From Anaeramoeba flamelloides (taxonomy: Eukaryota > Metamonada > Anaeramoebidae), in the NCBI GenBank assembly GCA_027625915.1, contig JANTQA010000070.1, positions 10,855,001-10,919,000 of the forward strand: a stretch of DNA of 64,000 nt. Reading direction: 5' to 3'. The position numbers were made by a program, and so were the translations under genes. Each line of letters opens with the position of its first letter. The first letter of the stretch is position 1. Shown in pieces: positions 37,216-49,894 of this stretch. Under the pieces are notes generated by a model, which was not told the origin of the DNA, did not search any database, and saw only the letters and a list, made by a program, of their open reading frames with translations.

Positions 37216-37914
37216 AAAACAAAAACTTTGACTTTAACATTATCATCAAAGACAACATACCAAAATTACACAGTAGAACGCCGACTTAAAAAAGATTCTA
37301 TGGAATTACACCCGGCTATTTTAAACCTAATATAACTGAATATAATATGTAGAAAAAGAAACGTAAATTGAATAAACTCCTGTAAACCATCACAAAAAGA
37401 CAAAACAAGCTTATTCACATCATCAAATAACTTGATATTTTTTAAATATCTCTGTTTTATATTCATTATTGTCAATTTCTTCACTTTCTTCTTTTTCATA
37501 TTTTCTTGAGAGATTCTTCAATTCCATCAAAATTTTACAAAACTAAATTTAGTTTGTTGGACTACACAATCCAGATTAAATTTTTACAAAAAAAAATAAA
37601 TATTTGCTAAATTTAACCTTTTTAATAACTCCAATTAGAATAAACACTCATGGTGAATAAAAGATCTGTGATCAAAAAATATTTTTAAAGATATTTTACT
37701 ATTTAAATTTGAAAATCCAATTTTCCTGGTTCGATTAATATTTTTTTTCATTTTAATAGTAATAAATTTGAAATTTTCTTTTCTTCATAGATAAGATGTC
37801 ATTTTATTATACTTTAATAGTATTTTAAATCGAATGAATATATTTCAAATCGGGAACCAATCATTTGGACTATGAAAAAATTATTTGTTCTTTTAAATTA
37901 GAAAAAATATTTTT

Positions 37915-38205
37915 TCTTTGATTTTCCGTTCAGTGTTTTTTAATATTTGAAACAAACATAAAATTTTAGAAATTTTCGGTTTATTCCAAAAAGCAAAAAA
38001 AAAGCTAGGACTTTGGTTTGGTTTTTCAGAATTTAAAAGAATTGACTAAAATCAAAGAGATTTTACTCTATACTTTTGAATTATGGAAAAATGCCTTTAG
38101 GTTTTTTTTTTAATTTGAGAAATAAAAAGAAAATTTTTGAAATTTTTTTCTAATTTCAAAAATTAAAAAAAAGCTAGGCACTCTACGACACATGGCGGAG
38201 ACTCT
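37915..38205. repeat. R6a: nested-hairpin repeat, partial
   Basis: It shares the AGAATTTAAAAGAATTGAC hairpin (38025-38094) and the GGTTTTTTTTTTAATTTGAG hairpin (38100-38176) with the other copies. It ends with GGCACTCTACGACACATGGC. Confidence 0.6.
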
Positions 38206-38404
38206 CAATATTTAGCATTAATTCTTTTTTTTTTTTCTGTGTTTGAGTTTTTTTAGATGAGTAGAGTGTTTTCAAAACTATTAGTTATTATCTCTTCAAA
38301 AAAACTATACTAAAGTTGAGTTTATAGAAAATTCATTGTCACATCCATTTAAAAATTTTTACCCCAATCTAGACTTTGTTTCTGGACAAGAGACTTTGAA
38401 AAAT

Positions 38405-38600
38405 CGTGGTACTACTAACAACAATAAATACAATAGCCTCAAGATTTTTAAGAACTTGAATGTTGATTATATTGTGAATAAGGTAAGTTAACTAGGGATG
38501 AAATGATAATTGAAATTGTTTTGTCTAACTTTTTTTTTTTTTTTAAAATTATTTTTTCATACTTGTATTTTCAATATATAACTGGTGATATGTTTTATTC
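38405..38600. repeat. Segment shared with 23452-23620, copy 2
   Basis: The minus-strand frame reads NIINIQVLKNLEAIVFIV, parallel to copy 1. It has no MITE next to it, unlike copy 1. Confidence 0.45.
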
Positions 38601-39450
38601 TTGTTCAAATATAATATCAAATTCATTACTCAATATTATAGCTACGCACAAACCAAATTTATTTTTAAGGAAAAACCATTTGAGGATATTAGTGAAGTCT
38701 ATATCATTTTTTTTTTTTGACCAATTTCTAAATAAGGATTTATCATCTAGAAATATGTTCAATATTGAAAATAAAGGGGTTTTTTCAAATTTCAGGGATT
38801 GAGAACCTTAAAATACTTCTTATGAACCACATTAATCTTTCAAGTAAGATACACACATTTGGTCACTTCGACACCCTCTCCTTACTAGATTTTATGTTTT
38901 CAATATTAAACACTGGACAAACAAACCTAAAACGGTCTTACAATAATCAAATAATTCTTTGATTATTTGAAATGGCACCCAATTTAAAACACAGTAACTC
39001 TTGTGGTTTATATTATACCATGTTTTAATAGTCATTTTCATAGTATAAATACCAAATTTTCATCTCATTTTTGGTTTCTACTTTTCAAATAATGAGGACA
39101 AATTATCACAGATTTCTTTGAAAACTCCCTTTAAAAAAGAAAAAACAAGTCAAAATAAATTCCCATTTGTTCGGAAAAAACCAGTAGAGAAACGAGGGTG
39201 TTTTTTTCCTTTGAATTGTAAGCACAACCTTCAAAAATAATTACTCTATTAAAAAATTCGAACATTTTGAAATTTGAAAATTCCCATTTTAAACCCTTTT
39301 CACAATTACAAAAGTACAAAACAATAATTACATAGAGTGCGTTTTGATTTTGGTTTTCGAAAAGCGATGTAAATTAAAAAAGAATAAATTATTGCAGAGG
39401 ATGAGACATTTTTTTGTTTTCTTTTAATTTGACTTATCAATTAGTTATTA

Positions 39451-39886
39451 ATGAGCCAACAAGAAAAAAAAAAAAAAGAACATGTCGCTAAAGTTATTGT
39501 TGTTGGGGTTTGCTTTTCGAATTACTTCTATTGACTTTTTTTTTTTTTGTTTTTATTTGTTAGTTAAACAACACAAATTCTTTAAAAATAAACAAATTCT
39601 TTTTAAACTCATCTTGTCCCTTCTCCTTACTGTTGAACCATTTTTTTTTAATCTCAAAAACTACTACCTTAAATTTCTTTTTTATAAAAAGGATCTTGGT
39701 ATGTATTACTACTCAAACAAACAAAAGAAAAAAAATAATAACAATTTTTAGCTTTGATCAAACCCAAAAACTCGCTTTTTTTTTATAACTTTTAAACTTA
39801 AAATTCATAATAGGAACTGGCAAAACTTCCATTATACAACGTTACGTAAATGGTCTGTTTTCTCGAAAATACAAAACAACAGTATT

Positions 39887-39919
<33 letters not shown>

Positions 39920-40477
39920 CATCACTTTTTTTTAATTTTCCAAATTTTTTTTTATTTTTATTCTTTCTTTTGGTACCAAGATCGGTGTTGACTTTGCTTC
40001 AAAAATTTTAGAATATGATGAAAAAACAACTGTTAACATTCAACTTTGGGATATTGGTGGTAATTTTTTGTCTTTTTCCTATATTTTTTTTATTCCTTTT
40101 TGCAAAATCCCTCAAAAAGTTTTCATAAAAACAATTTAAAATTCGTTTTCAAATTGTGTTGATATGACACTATTTTCAAAACTTTTTTACTTTACGGTTA
40201 TCTCAAATGGGTGCAATATTGTTTTTGAATTCAAAAACATCATATAACTTTAATAAACCCAACCCCCGACCTTCAAACATTTCTAAAATAAATAAAAGGA
40301 CAAGAAATGTATCGGAATATGACACGAGTTTATTACAAATCAACTGTTGGTGGGATAGTTGTTTACGACCTAACAAAAGAACCCACTTTTGATGCAGTGC
40401 TAAAATGGAAAGAAGACATCGACTCAAAAGTTAGAACCAATAAAGGAGAGCCTATACCAGTGGTCTTAGTTGCCAAT

Positions 40478-40521
<44 letters not shown>

Positions 40522-42147
40522 TATTTTTTTGTGTGGCAAAATACTTTGACTCAATAACTTTATTTTGAATGAAAAGGAATGTGTATTTTGAAGAAAACGA
40601 TTTTTTTAAATCGACAAATGATGACAACAAGATTAATTTCAAGATATTCAAAACATTGAAAATAATTCATAATAATTCACAATATCCCATATTTAAGAGA
40701 AGACACCCAATTGAAAATCAGTCATATTCTTACAAAAATGGCCAACAATATGCACACCATAGGAAAATACCAATTTAATCTCTAGGACAAAATTTTGATT
40801 AAGAGGGAAAGTACAATTTTCAAATTTTGAAGTGCCACAATTTATGTGAAACTTAATTCTTCAAATCATTTCTTAACCCAAATACATTGGTACTTTAATA
40901 AATCCTAGAGTGTCAGATCTCCGAGTATAATATATTTTCATACCAACTAAAAAATGGAAAATCAAAAAAATGAAAAGATTTGAGCTTGAAAAAATAAATA
41001 AAAATCCATTTATTTTTTGATCTCCTCTCGTAACATTTGATAAAAATACTTATTCTTAATTTGGCTTTATTTTTAATTCTTCATGAAAATACTTTTGTGG
41101 TTGTAAAATTTTTGAGAAATCTAATTACAATTTATTTCTAAAGAATTTCCAAAATCGAATTTAAAAATCCTATTTTCATTTAATTCATCTAATTCTAGTT
41201 TTGGTTTCAGAAAATAGGAGATTTTTTTAATTCTTCTTGAGAATAAGGGTTTATTGTACAAATTCGTTTGATTTTATAATTATTTATTTTTCATTAAAAT
41301 GAGAACTCAAAATATTTTTGAGTCTGATTGAAATTTTTTCTAAATTTTTCAATTATTTTGGGTTGAATCTTTTGTAACTGTTTTTTGATTCCAAGAATTC
41401 AACCCCTCTATTTTAATTTTTGACATAGTATTCTTTATTGGTATTTGTTTTTTTAAAAAAAAATTTTTGAAAAATTGAATTTTGAAAGCAAATTTGTAAA
41501 AAAATGATTTTGTTAAATAACAATAAATAGTAATGGTACGAGAAATTCAAGGTTATAAATTGTTTGGGTTCATTTCTAAATTAAGAAGAAATTGAAAACA
41601 AATCTTCGAAAATAGACTTTGGTCTATTTTTTTTTTTTTTTTATTCTTGATTTTAACAAATTTATTTGGGAAGGTGATCTTTCGGTGTTTGGTCTTCTAA
41701 AAGAAAACATTTGTTTCAAAAACACACCCTTTCGGGTCTATTTTTTTTGGGTTTACTGTTTGATTAATTTCACACATTCATATAAACACACTTCAAGATC
41801 CAAAACCTACTTTAATAAAACCAAAAATTTAATCAAAAAAAATGTTCAAAAAATCGAAAAATGAAAGATTCAACTCTGAATTATTTTGGGTTCGTTTTCT
41901 TTTCACAAATGGAATAGTGAAGGGTATTTTGATTTTCAAAGTTTCAATATCTGGCGGCACTCAAAAAAAAATATTTCAGAAAAATTCACTCCAATTAAAG
42001 CACTAACGAAATAAGTTTGAAACAATGATTCCAACAAATAATTGATATATAAATTGTTTGACATATTTTAATAAGATTCAAAATAGTTTACATTATTTTC
42101 TAATTAAAAAAAAAATCAATTATCTAGTGATTTTTTTTTAATAAATT

Positions 42148-42194
<47 letters not shown>

Positions 42195-45035
42195 TTGTTT
42201 TTAAAAAGTCAATTTGAAAAAAAAAATCTTCCTTCGAAAAACCTAAATAAACATTAAGAAAATGGAGATAATTCTATTTCTTAAGAAATTCAGAAATTAA
42301 CTATTAAAAACTCTTATTGTTAACAATTTTAATTTTCTAAAGAAATTGAGAATTTTTTGAATGAAAACGTCCCAATGAAAGGGTCACAAAAAATTTTTTA
42401 ACTTTTTTTTTTTTGAAATTTATGGTTTATTAATATATTTCTTTTGTGATTTAAAACTACAATCTGAAGTTTATTATTTCTCTATGTTCGAAATAATCTT
42501 AGATTGGTTGATTCTTTTTGAATTGAATTTTTCATTTTTGGCTGGGCTCTTTTGAGTGAAATGGATTTTGTTTTAATAAAGAGGTTCTAAATATTAACCA
42601 ACTATAGATCAAATGAAATATGTTATTTTCATTAAGTTTTAAATTTGAAATTTTTAGATAAGGTTGAATCTTATAAAGTGCTAAGTTTTTCCGAATATGA
42701 ATTTATTTTCGAAATTTTCTTTTTATAATTTGCAAGTTTCCGAAATCTTCTTTTCGCAAAATCACCAGTTCAAGATACTGACTCAGAAATCTTAACCCAG
42801 TTCAAATACTGACTGGGTCAGATTTTTATAAAAGCTCATTCAGTACCACTTCACACATTATCAATAACTTCTTGGGTATGTCTCGCTTCAGATCGAATTC
42901 GTTGGATTCAGTTTTCTTAAGTTGCATAAGTTCAGTTTAATTCAGTTTGGTGAAGATCTAAATTAGTTAACAAGCTTACCAATTCTTATAATGATTTTTT
43001 GATTCCTTTTACCTTCCTCAAACACTTTAAAAAAACAAAAAGGGGAGGAACCCAATGAACCCAAAGAACCTATTGAACCCAATGAACCCAATGAACCCAA
43101 GGAACCCAAGGAACCCAAGGAACCCAAGGAACCCAAACACCTTAAAAAAGGGAATGTGGAAAAGGTCAAAAGTTTCAAAAATAAAAAAAAATCAATTGTT
43201 ATCCCAGTGCAATATAAATTTGCTATACCTTTATAACCTGAAAATTTTGTGATAAACCAATCAAAAAAGTTTCAAAAAGGAGAATAAAATTGAGATAATA
43301 TAAATTTAACAAAATTTGAAATCAATCTTATATGATCAGAATTAAAGACACATGATAACAAATGAGATAAAAGTGTGATCAAAAAGTCGATGATCCTTTT
43401 TGCTAAATTTTTATCAAGATATATTTTTTTAATTTTTTTCTCTTTATCTTCTCTGATAGAAATCTGATAACTTATCATATATGATAAGAACTTGTCTAAT
43501 TGGTTATTTTTAATAGAGTTCTAGCTATATGTGAATCAGTGCTATACTTCTAATGCTTCTGTTTTCAACCCTTTGAAAGTATTTTAAATTTCAAAAAAAA
43601 AAATGGGAATTGGTTTGTCCTATATGCCTTAGGTGGGCTATCTTTGTATTGGGTAATATATAGATATATTGACAGAACTATAGAACTCTAAGTGAAACTC
43701 AGATTTCTGAAATGGAAAAAGATAAACAACTGAAATTTTATCTCATTTTTATTTCAAATACAGGATAGTTTACTTTGATTTTAATGAATTATAATTACTA
43801 TTTTGATGGACTGTCAATTTTTTTTTTTTTTTTTTTATTTTGAAATTAAAAGAATCAAAATTACCATCGAAACATTTTACAACAAACAATTAACAAGTTA
43901 AAAATTGTAATCTGAATATTTTCTGGAATAATTTTCAAGTTAATTGGAATGATACCATTCAAAACTAAATTCTCAAAATTTGGACACAGTTTAAACAGTT
44001 GAAAAAATAACAATACTTCACTTTACATTCAAATTTGGATTTAATTTTGATTTTACAAACTATTTCATTTTTTGTCTTTTTGGTTTTGTTTTCATTTCCC
44101 TTTTTTCCAGTTACATAATCTCTTTTGTTAGATCTGGAAAATTTTTTCGATGGATAATAGAAGGTTAGTATTGAGTTTGTTAAATAGAAAAATCACATAC
44201 AATTGGTCGATGTTATCTTATCATTTGATCGATCAACAAGTGTTGGAGAAATTTCAACATATTTACCAATACTTTTTTTGTTCGGCTCGTTTCATTATTT
44301 TGGGCACACCTGTTTTTTTTTTTTTTCGTTTTATATTTTTTTTATTTGATTAAAATGATTACTTATAAAAACATTAATACTGGGTTACTTAAATGTGGTT
44401 TTATTTTATTAGGTTTGGAAAAATATAGAAATAAAATTGAATTTTTTTTTTTTTGGCCTATTTTTGATTTTGCGTGTGTCCAAATTTTTGGAATGGGGTT
44501 TTATTAGATCTTATAAAATAATTTTGAAATGGTAAATAATAATATGACCAAAATAAAATTAAAACAAAATGAATATTTTGATAATTTGAGTATTTTCAAA
44601 ATTTATATCAAAAAATCTTTAAATAAATTCTTATTCTTATTATATCGTTAAAAAGGTAACTTGAATATAAATTATTAAATAAACTTTTTTTTATAAATCT
44701 ATTATTTTCAAAAAATTAATAACAAAACAATAAAAACAAAGATTGATCTTATCGATGAAGAACAAGAAAAGGAACTTGGTGAAGAAAATTGGAGAAAAAA
44801 CAAAAAAGAAATGGATGAATTTTGTAAAAAGCATAATTTTATTAGTTGGTTTAACACTAGTGCCAAAGAAAATTTAAATGTTGACGAATGCACATATTCT
44901 TTAATTGATCATATTATTACAAATGATATTCATGGAGACAAACAAGTTGATAAAGAAATTTTAAAAATGGAAGACGAAGAAGGTTCAGAATCAGACGATG
45001 AAGAACAAAGACCTAAGAAATCCAATTGTTGTTAG
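39451..45035 (+). CDS. Rab32/38-like small GTPase, 6 exons including a 7-base microexon
   Basis: Exons 39451-39507, 39692-39698, 39814-39881, 39981-40059, 40299-40480 and 44742-45035 join in frame to give 228 residues. Rab GTPases switch between GDP and GTP to direct membrane traffic; the Rab32/38 group works on lysosome-related and mitochondrial-contact membranes. All G motifs are present: P-loop GDLGTGKT (19-26), switch I with IGVDFASK (45-52), WDIGGQE (67-73; DxxGQ with catalytic Gln72), NKID (130-133) and TSAK (170-173). The MTRVYYKS, FDAVLKWK and DSKV blocks strongly resemble Rab32. The C-terminus ends SNCC, a double-cysteine prenylation signal. Exon 2 is only GATCTTG; without it the P-loop lacks two residues. 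The first ATG gives a normal-length N-terminus. Intron 5 is 4.3 kb and holds an R1 copy, a minisatellite and R7. An AATAAA lies 25 bases after the stop. Confidence 0.93.
39692..39698 (+). other. 7-base microexon of the Rab32-like gene
   Basis: The sequence is GATCTTG, preceded by AAAAAG (acceptor) and followed by GTATGT (donor). It adds Asp, Leu and the first base of Gly, turning VVG-GTGKT into VVG-DLG-TGKT, which is exactly the spacing of a Rab P-loop. Phases fit on both sides: exon 1 ends in phase 0, and exon 3 starts with the last two bases of a Gly codon. Confidence 0.88.
40802..42000 (-). mobile_element. R1c: eroded R1 copy in Rab intron 5
   Basis: Internal sequence matches R1b closely, but both termini are degraded (left GGGAAAGTACAATTTTC; the right end is lost after about 42000). 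It lacks the insertion seen in R1b and so shows that empty site near 41277. Confidence 0.7.
42153..42192. repeat. 40-base T run
   Basis: It is an uninterrupted T homopolymer just beyond the right end of R1c. Other long runs lie at 23942-23968 (T), 29648-29673 (A), 30470-30496 (A), 39890-39919 (T), 40482-40519 (T) and 45791-45818 (A). Confidence 0.9.
42735..42975 (-). repeat. R5b: inverted copy of R5 in Rab intron 5
   Basis: It shares GAATTCGTTGGATTCAGTT, TTTTCGCAAAATCACCAG and the tandem ACTGACTC-type units with R5a. It lies directly next to the 9-base minisatellite. Confidence 0.55.
43049..43138. repeat. Minisatellite, ten 9-base units
   Basis: Units are AACCCAATG, AACCCAAAG or AACCCAAGG, with one degenerate unit (AACCTATTG). 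Because the period is a multiple of three, both strands give repetitive open frames (Asn-Pro-x or Leu-Gly-Ser). There is no support for coding: it lies inside Rab intron 5. Confidence 0.9.
43955..44496 (+). mobile_element. R7b: about 540-base inverted-end element in Rab intron 5
   Basis: It begins CCATTC and has AAAATTTGGACACAG close by. The right end reads GTGTCCAAATTTTTGGAATG, inverted. A 67-codon frame inside is not kept in R7a or R7c. Confidence 0.62.
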
Positions 45036-45414
45036 AAAAAAAGTTTTATTTTTAATTATTAATAAAATCAATATATATGTCTTAATATACTGAGACAATG
45101 TTTTTTTTTTTTGAAGAATTTGTTTTTATGAATATAAACATCTATGATTCGTTTAAAATACAGTTTCAATCAACTCTTGATTCACTTTTTTGAGTTCAAC
45201 CAACCTCCCATAATCTTTTGTTAAAGATTGAAAAAAATAAAAATGTTGTCAACGTTTTATTATTAATTCCTTACTCAAATACAATAATTTAGATACCAGT
45301 CAAAGGGGATGTAAATTTTTTTTATAATAGATACAATAATCAGCTGTAAGTTAAAAAAAAAATAAAAAAACTAAAAGTTATTTTTTTTTTATTGATTGAA
45401 GGGAGTGATCAAAG

Positions 45415-45700
45415 ATCCTCTTAAAGCCGTTAGGTTTTCCAGAATTTAAAAGAATTGAGTTAAATCAAAGATTTTACTCTATTCTTTTGAATTCTGGAAA
45501 ACCACTGTTAGCTTTTCTTGAGTTTTCTGTTTATTTGGAAAATCGAAAGAGTTTCATTAGGTTTTTTTTACTTTTCGAAAAAAACCGAAAATTTATTAAA
45601 ATTTTCTGTTTATTTCGAAAAGTAAAAAAAACCTAGAACACTTAACAAATAAAACAGAAAACCTCAAGAAAATCTAGGCACTCTACGGCACTCACTCTGA
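45415..45700. repeat. R6b: nested-hairpin repeat, opposite module order
   Basis: It contains the hairpin with arms near AGAATTTAAAAGAATTGAG (45434-45503) and then the nested pair (about 45508-45672) whose inner arms carry GGTTTTTTTTACTTTTCG. It ends with GGCACTCTACGGCACTCAC. Confidence 0.65.
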
Positions 45701-45889
45701 TTACTAAAGGTTTTTTAGTAATTTAGATGATAAAGAAAAAAATATATTTTGGAATCGAGCAGGTTCCAATTTTTTATTAGTTGAAAAAACAAAAAAAAAA
45801 AAAAAAAAAAAAAAAAAATAGCAAGTTAAAAAACAAAAACAAAAAAAGGGTTTATTAAGAAGTTGCTAGCACTATCCCAAAAAAAATCA

Positions 45890-46205
45890 ACTGTCGATTT
45901 TTATCAAGAACACTCTTTAAAACAGACAAGATCCTTTTATATAAAATTTTATCATTTAATTCTTTCTAAGAAATCGTGAATGCTTAGTTGAGAGGTAGTT
46001 GTTTAGTAGCTGCTATTTTTTTCTTTTATGCTCCAATCTTTTTTAATCGTTCCAGTTTTTGTTTTTGTCTTTTCTTTTTATTTTCAAGTTACCCATACTG
46101 ATTAGTTTTTTTCCTTCGAGTTTTAGTATGTAACCACTTGATTTTTCTCTTTAGTAACTCTTTTTCCCAATAAAAAGGAAATGCAACAAGGGAAAAAATC
46201 GAAAA
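45890..46205 (+). repeat. R3c: diverged copy of R3 downstream of the Rab gene
   Basis: It shares TTTCAAGTTACCCATACT, the CCACTTGATTTTTCTC stretch and the CCCAATAAAAAGGAAATG end with R3a and R3b, at lower similarity. Confidence 0.45.
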
Positions 46206-49000
46206 AAATTAAAAAAAAATAACTTTTAAATAGTTTTATTTATTACTTCGAAATTATATCAATAAAAACTTTTTAATAGTCAAAGTAATTTTAATATAAA
46301 TTTTAAAAAAAATAAAAAATAACTTTTATATATTATTCACAGACAATAAAATAATCTTCGAAACCAAATTTTTTTTTTTTTGAATTTTGTTATTTATAAA
46401 CATTTGAATAATATAAAACTAAAATTTGATTTTCCTTATCTAAATTAATCCGGATTTTCTAAATTAATTTTTGATATATGTTCTCTGATTCAATAATATT
46501 ATTTATTTTTTATTAATATTTCAAAGAGTTAAAAATTAAAAAATTAGTAAAAAATAAAAAAAATAATTAATTAATTATTAATCTAACTAGAACAAATGAA
46601 CAAATCATTTAAATTTGAAAAAAATATCATGTTGAAAAAATTTTACAAATTTTACAATGAAAAAAAGTATTATAACTTTTTAAAATTTATTTTATATTTT
46701 TTATTATTTTTAAATTATCTAAAATCAAATATAAATATTGTTATTGAATGGTAATCAGCAGATAAAATAAATTTTCTATGTGATGTTAGAATATCTTTTG
46801 TAATGGATCAATTTTTTAATCAAGTATTTTCGGCAATTTTGAGGTGCAAAGTGCCCCTATAAAACTTTTCCAGTAAAGTTTGATGTGTTATAATTATTTA
46901 AACTAGGAGGTTTTTGATGTGTAGACAAACTTTTCAAAAAATATTTTTTTTTTTGACAATATTTGGAAAAATAATAAAATCACAATAACCAAAAAAAAAT
47001 TCCCAAGGTTGAAAAATTTTTTCAAGTTATTTTTTTATTATAAGTAACTATAAAATTTTTAATTATAAATTTATCTTTCAAGATAATTGCTTATAAATTC
47101 GATATCTTAGAATCCTTTGATAAAATTTCAAATTAAAAATTTTGTTTCAAAGGCAAATGGTATATTTGGGGTTTCCCTGGAATATATAGACAAATCAAAT
47201 AAAATATACATCAAAAAATAATTTGCATACTTTTAAAATATAAACCTGAAAAAAACAAGTTATTTATTGTTATCAAAAGCCTCAGTCATTAATCTGTGTC
47301 TCTGTTAATATTTCCAAATTGATAGTTTTTAATCGAATATTCTTTCTATAATCTTTTTTTTTGGTCCTTTGGGTTTCCAAATTTTATTATTGATAATTAA
47401 TAATTGAAATAATTATTAGTTTATTTCTCTTAAAAAATAGAAACATTCAATCAATCAAACTATCAAGTATTAAAATTATTTTTGATCAATATTGAAATAG
47501 GAAAAGATATCCTAGGATTTGGCCATATCTTTGGTCAGAACTCTGCTTCAAATTGAAAATTGGTGTTCGATGTGCTATAAGGAGTATTTGTGTGTTAATT
47601 AATCTCACAATATGTAGCCAAGTGAGTATTAAAAAGGCAAAAATGAATTATTATTCTGAAAAATTTCCATTCTTTCTTTCTTGGATTTCTATGGAGTCTG
47701 TGATTTTCAACAAATAAAAAGGTAGATCACAAAACACAGTTTTTTTGTTAATTTCTATTTAGAAAACAATTTATAACCTGGCACTTTATTGAGACTTTTC
47801 CAGGTTTTTTAAAAGTTTCCGAAAGTAACTTTAGAGGGTTATAAAAAGTGTAATAAATACCAAAATGAAGAATTCTGTCAATTTTTGATGGGTCTTTCTT
47901 TGTTATTCTCAAACCAAGACAAATTTAAATCAAAATTATTGCCAAATTTCAGGTAGAATATTTTGTTATACTTCCAAATATTTTAAACTGAAACAAATTT
48001 TTCTAATTTAATTTTACGTTTCGAATATCTGACACTCTTTTAATAAATATTAAATAATTTAATTATCCAATTATAGAAATGATTATAATTATTATTTTTT
48101 TTTTGAGAAATCTTTACACTTAAAATTTGTAAAAGTTTCCTACTCGCTTAAAAGTTTAAAGTAAAAGTATAATCTGATAAAATTCTTTCCCACTTTTGCT
48201 TTTGTTTCAAGAAATTATTAGAAAAATCCGATCTATTAAGAGATTAATATAGCCATAGATTCTTGAAGAATTAAAGTATTTTTTCATTGGAATTAAATTG
48301 TACCAAGTGTTATATGGTTTAAATAACTAAAAAAACTATGGAAAATATTATTGAATCATCAAATATATGTTTTTTTTACGAAACATCACATTTAAAAATT
48401 ATCATTTTGGCAAATTTTATTAAAAAATAACTATTTCCAAATGATGAAATATAAACCAAAACAAATAGTATTCAAATATTTAATAATTAAAAAATACTTT
48501 AAAATATCTATAAGTATCTATTTTTTGATTTTTTTGAATTTCAAGATTTACTCAATAAACATTATACATAAAAAACCAAAAAATTGTTTCAGTTTTATTT
48601 TCCTTTTTCTAGAAAAGATAGTTGTATTTTCAATATAGTTTCCAATCTGTGGAATAAATTGTCAATATTATCAAACAATAAAATTATTATGTTTTTTTCA
48701 AAACAAATATTTTCATAGCAACTAAATTACATTTGGGAGACTAATTAGAAAAAGGTATTTTTTAACTTTCGTTTATGAATATTGATTTTTCAAGCTTCAA
48801 ATTGGTTTCAAAATTTAAATTTTGTTTCTAAAATTGTTGATTTTCTTGCTGACCATTCCGGATTAAAATTTTCAAAATTAATTTAAAATACAAAATAGTT
48901 GTGATTAGAAAAATCTGTACTAATATTTTATTACATATTTTTAATTGGTTAATATATATTATCTAAAAAAAAAATCATCAAACTGGATTAATACATGTCT
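46206..49000. other. Intergenic region without recognised content
   Basis: This is strongly AT-rich sequence with no conserved frame, no inverted ends and no clear match to the other repeats in the window. Confidence 0.4.
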
Positions 49001-49508
49001 CTGTAATCTAAAAGCGAATTTTCGCATGAGCAATAAAAAAAATCACCTTTAAAAAACGCACAAAAAAAAAACTTTTTAAATTGTTTTCAAAATTATAATC
49101 CAAATTTTGAAATTGGAAATTCAAAAAATTTGGTTTGATTGGAAATTTTGAATTCAATTTCGATTCTAATAATTGATCTAATTTTTGGATTTTGTTTTTA
49201 GTTGTAAAATGTACAAAAGAAAAGATAGACAATAAAATATTCAAAAAAGAGAACTCTTCCTAATATTTTTCAATTAAAATCTATTTTCTTAATTTTTTAC
49301 CATTTGAGACTTTTTTTTCATGAATTCTAATCCAATAATCATTTTTAATTTATAAAGATTAAATTTTTGTCCTATTTTACTCATAGAATTTTTCAAGATA
49401 TATGAGCCAGGAAGCACTAATAAGATTGGCCTTAAAGAATTATCTACTTTGATTTTGGGGTTCTCTATGTTATAAGAATATCTCTGAAGACTATCCAAAA
49501 TAAATCTA
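49000..49508 (-). other. Coding-like minus-strand stretch beside the 49509 element, unidentified
   Basis: Two frames (49531-49289 and 49244-49008) are open on the minus strand. No family is assigned; the first frame starts inside the neighbouring inverted repeat, which argues against a real start. Confidence 0.25.
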
Positions 49509-49894
49509 TTGTGGAGGGAAATATGTATCAAAACATTATTGAATTATGCTATTTTATCTCTTGAGAACATGAATAACTATAAAATTTCAAAATTTTTTGA
49601 ATTTGACATTTTTCCCTTATCAGAATTCGAAAATTATATGTGATGATTAAAAACTCAACCAAACAATTTTCAACAAGAATTGATTTTTCAAAATCTCTTT
49701 ATTGGAAATTAGATAATACTCATATTTTTCCAAAAACGTTGGATTTGGACAAACATTTACCAAAATACAATTTTAACTCTTGATATCTGAAATAATTTAA
49801 AATTCAAAAAATTTGAAATTTAATAACTATTCAGGTTCAAAAGAGATAAATTAACATAATTCCATAATGTTTTGATCCATATTTCCCTCCACAA
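49509..49894. mobile_element. 386-base TA-flanked inverted-repeat element
   Basis: The ends read TTGTGGAGGGAAATATG both ways, and similarity continues for about 40 bases. TA is present at 49507-49508 and 49895-49896. The interior is AT-rich without coding sequence. Confidence 0.72.

Larger units (their letters stand above)
40481..44741 (+). other. Intron 5 of the Rab32-like gene, 4.3 kb, repeat-filled
   Basis: The donor GT is followed directly by a run of 37 or so T residues. Inside are an R1 transposon (about 40802-42000, minus orientation), a 40-base T run (42153-42192), an R5 copy, a 9-base minisatellite and an R7 copy. The acceptor is ACAAAG at 44736-44741. I see no gene on either strand in the intron. 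Confidence 0.8.

Noticed and set aside
37266-37499. 77-codon minus-strand frame as a gene or importin first exon
   Set aside because: It has no arginine-rich IBB pattern or known domain and no convincing splice connection.
42963-43252. Repetitive frames on both strands over the 9-base minisatellite
   Set aside because: A period divisible by three keeps frames open by itself, and the site is inside the Rab intron.
49289-49531. Frame with a protease-like ending
   Set aside because: The similarity is only a few residues, and its start lies inside a TA-flanked inverted repeat, so no family is named.
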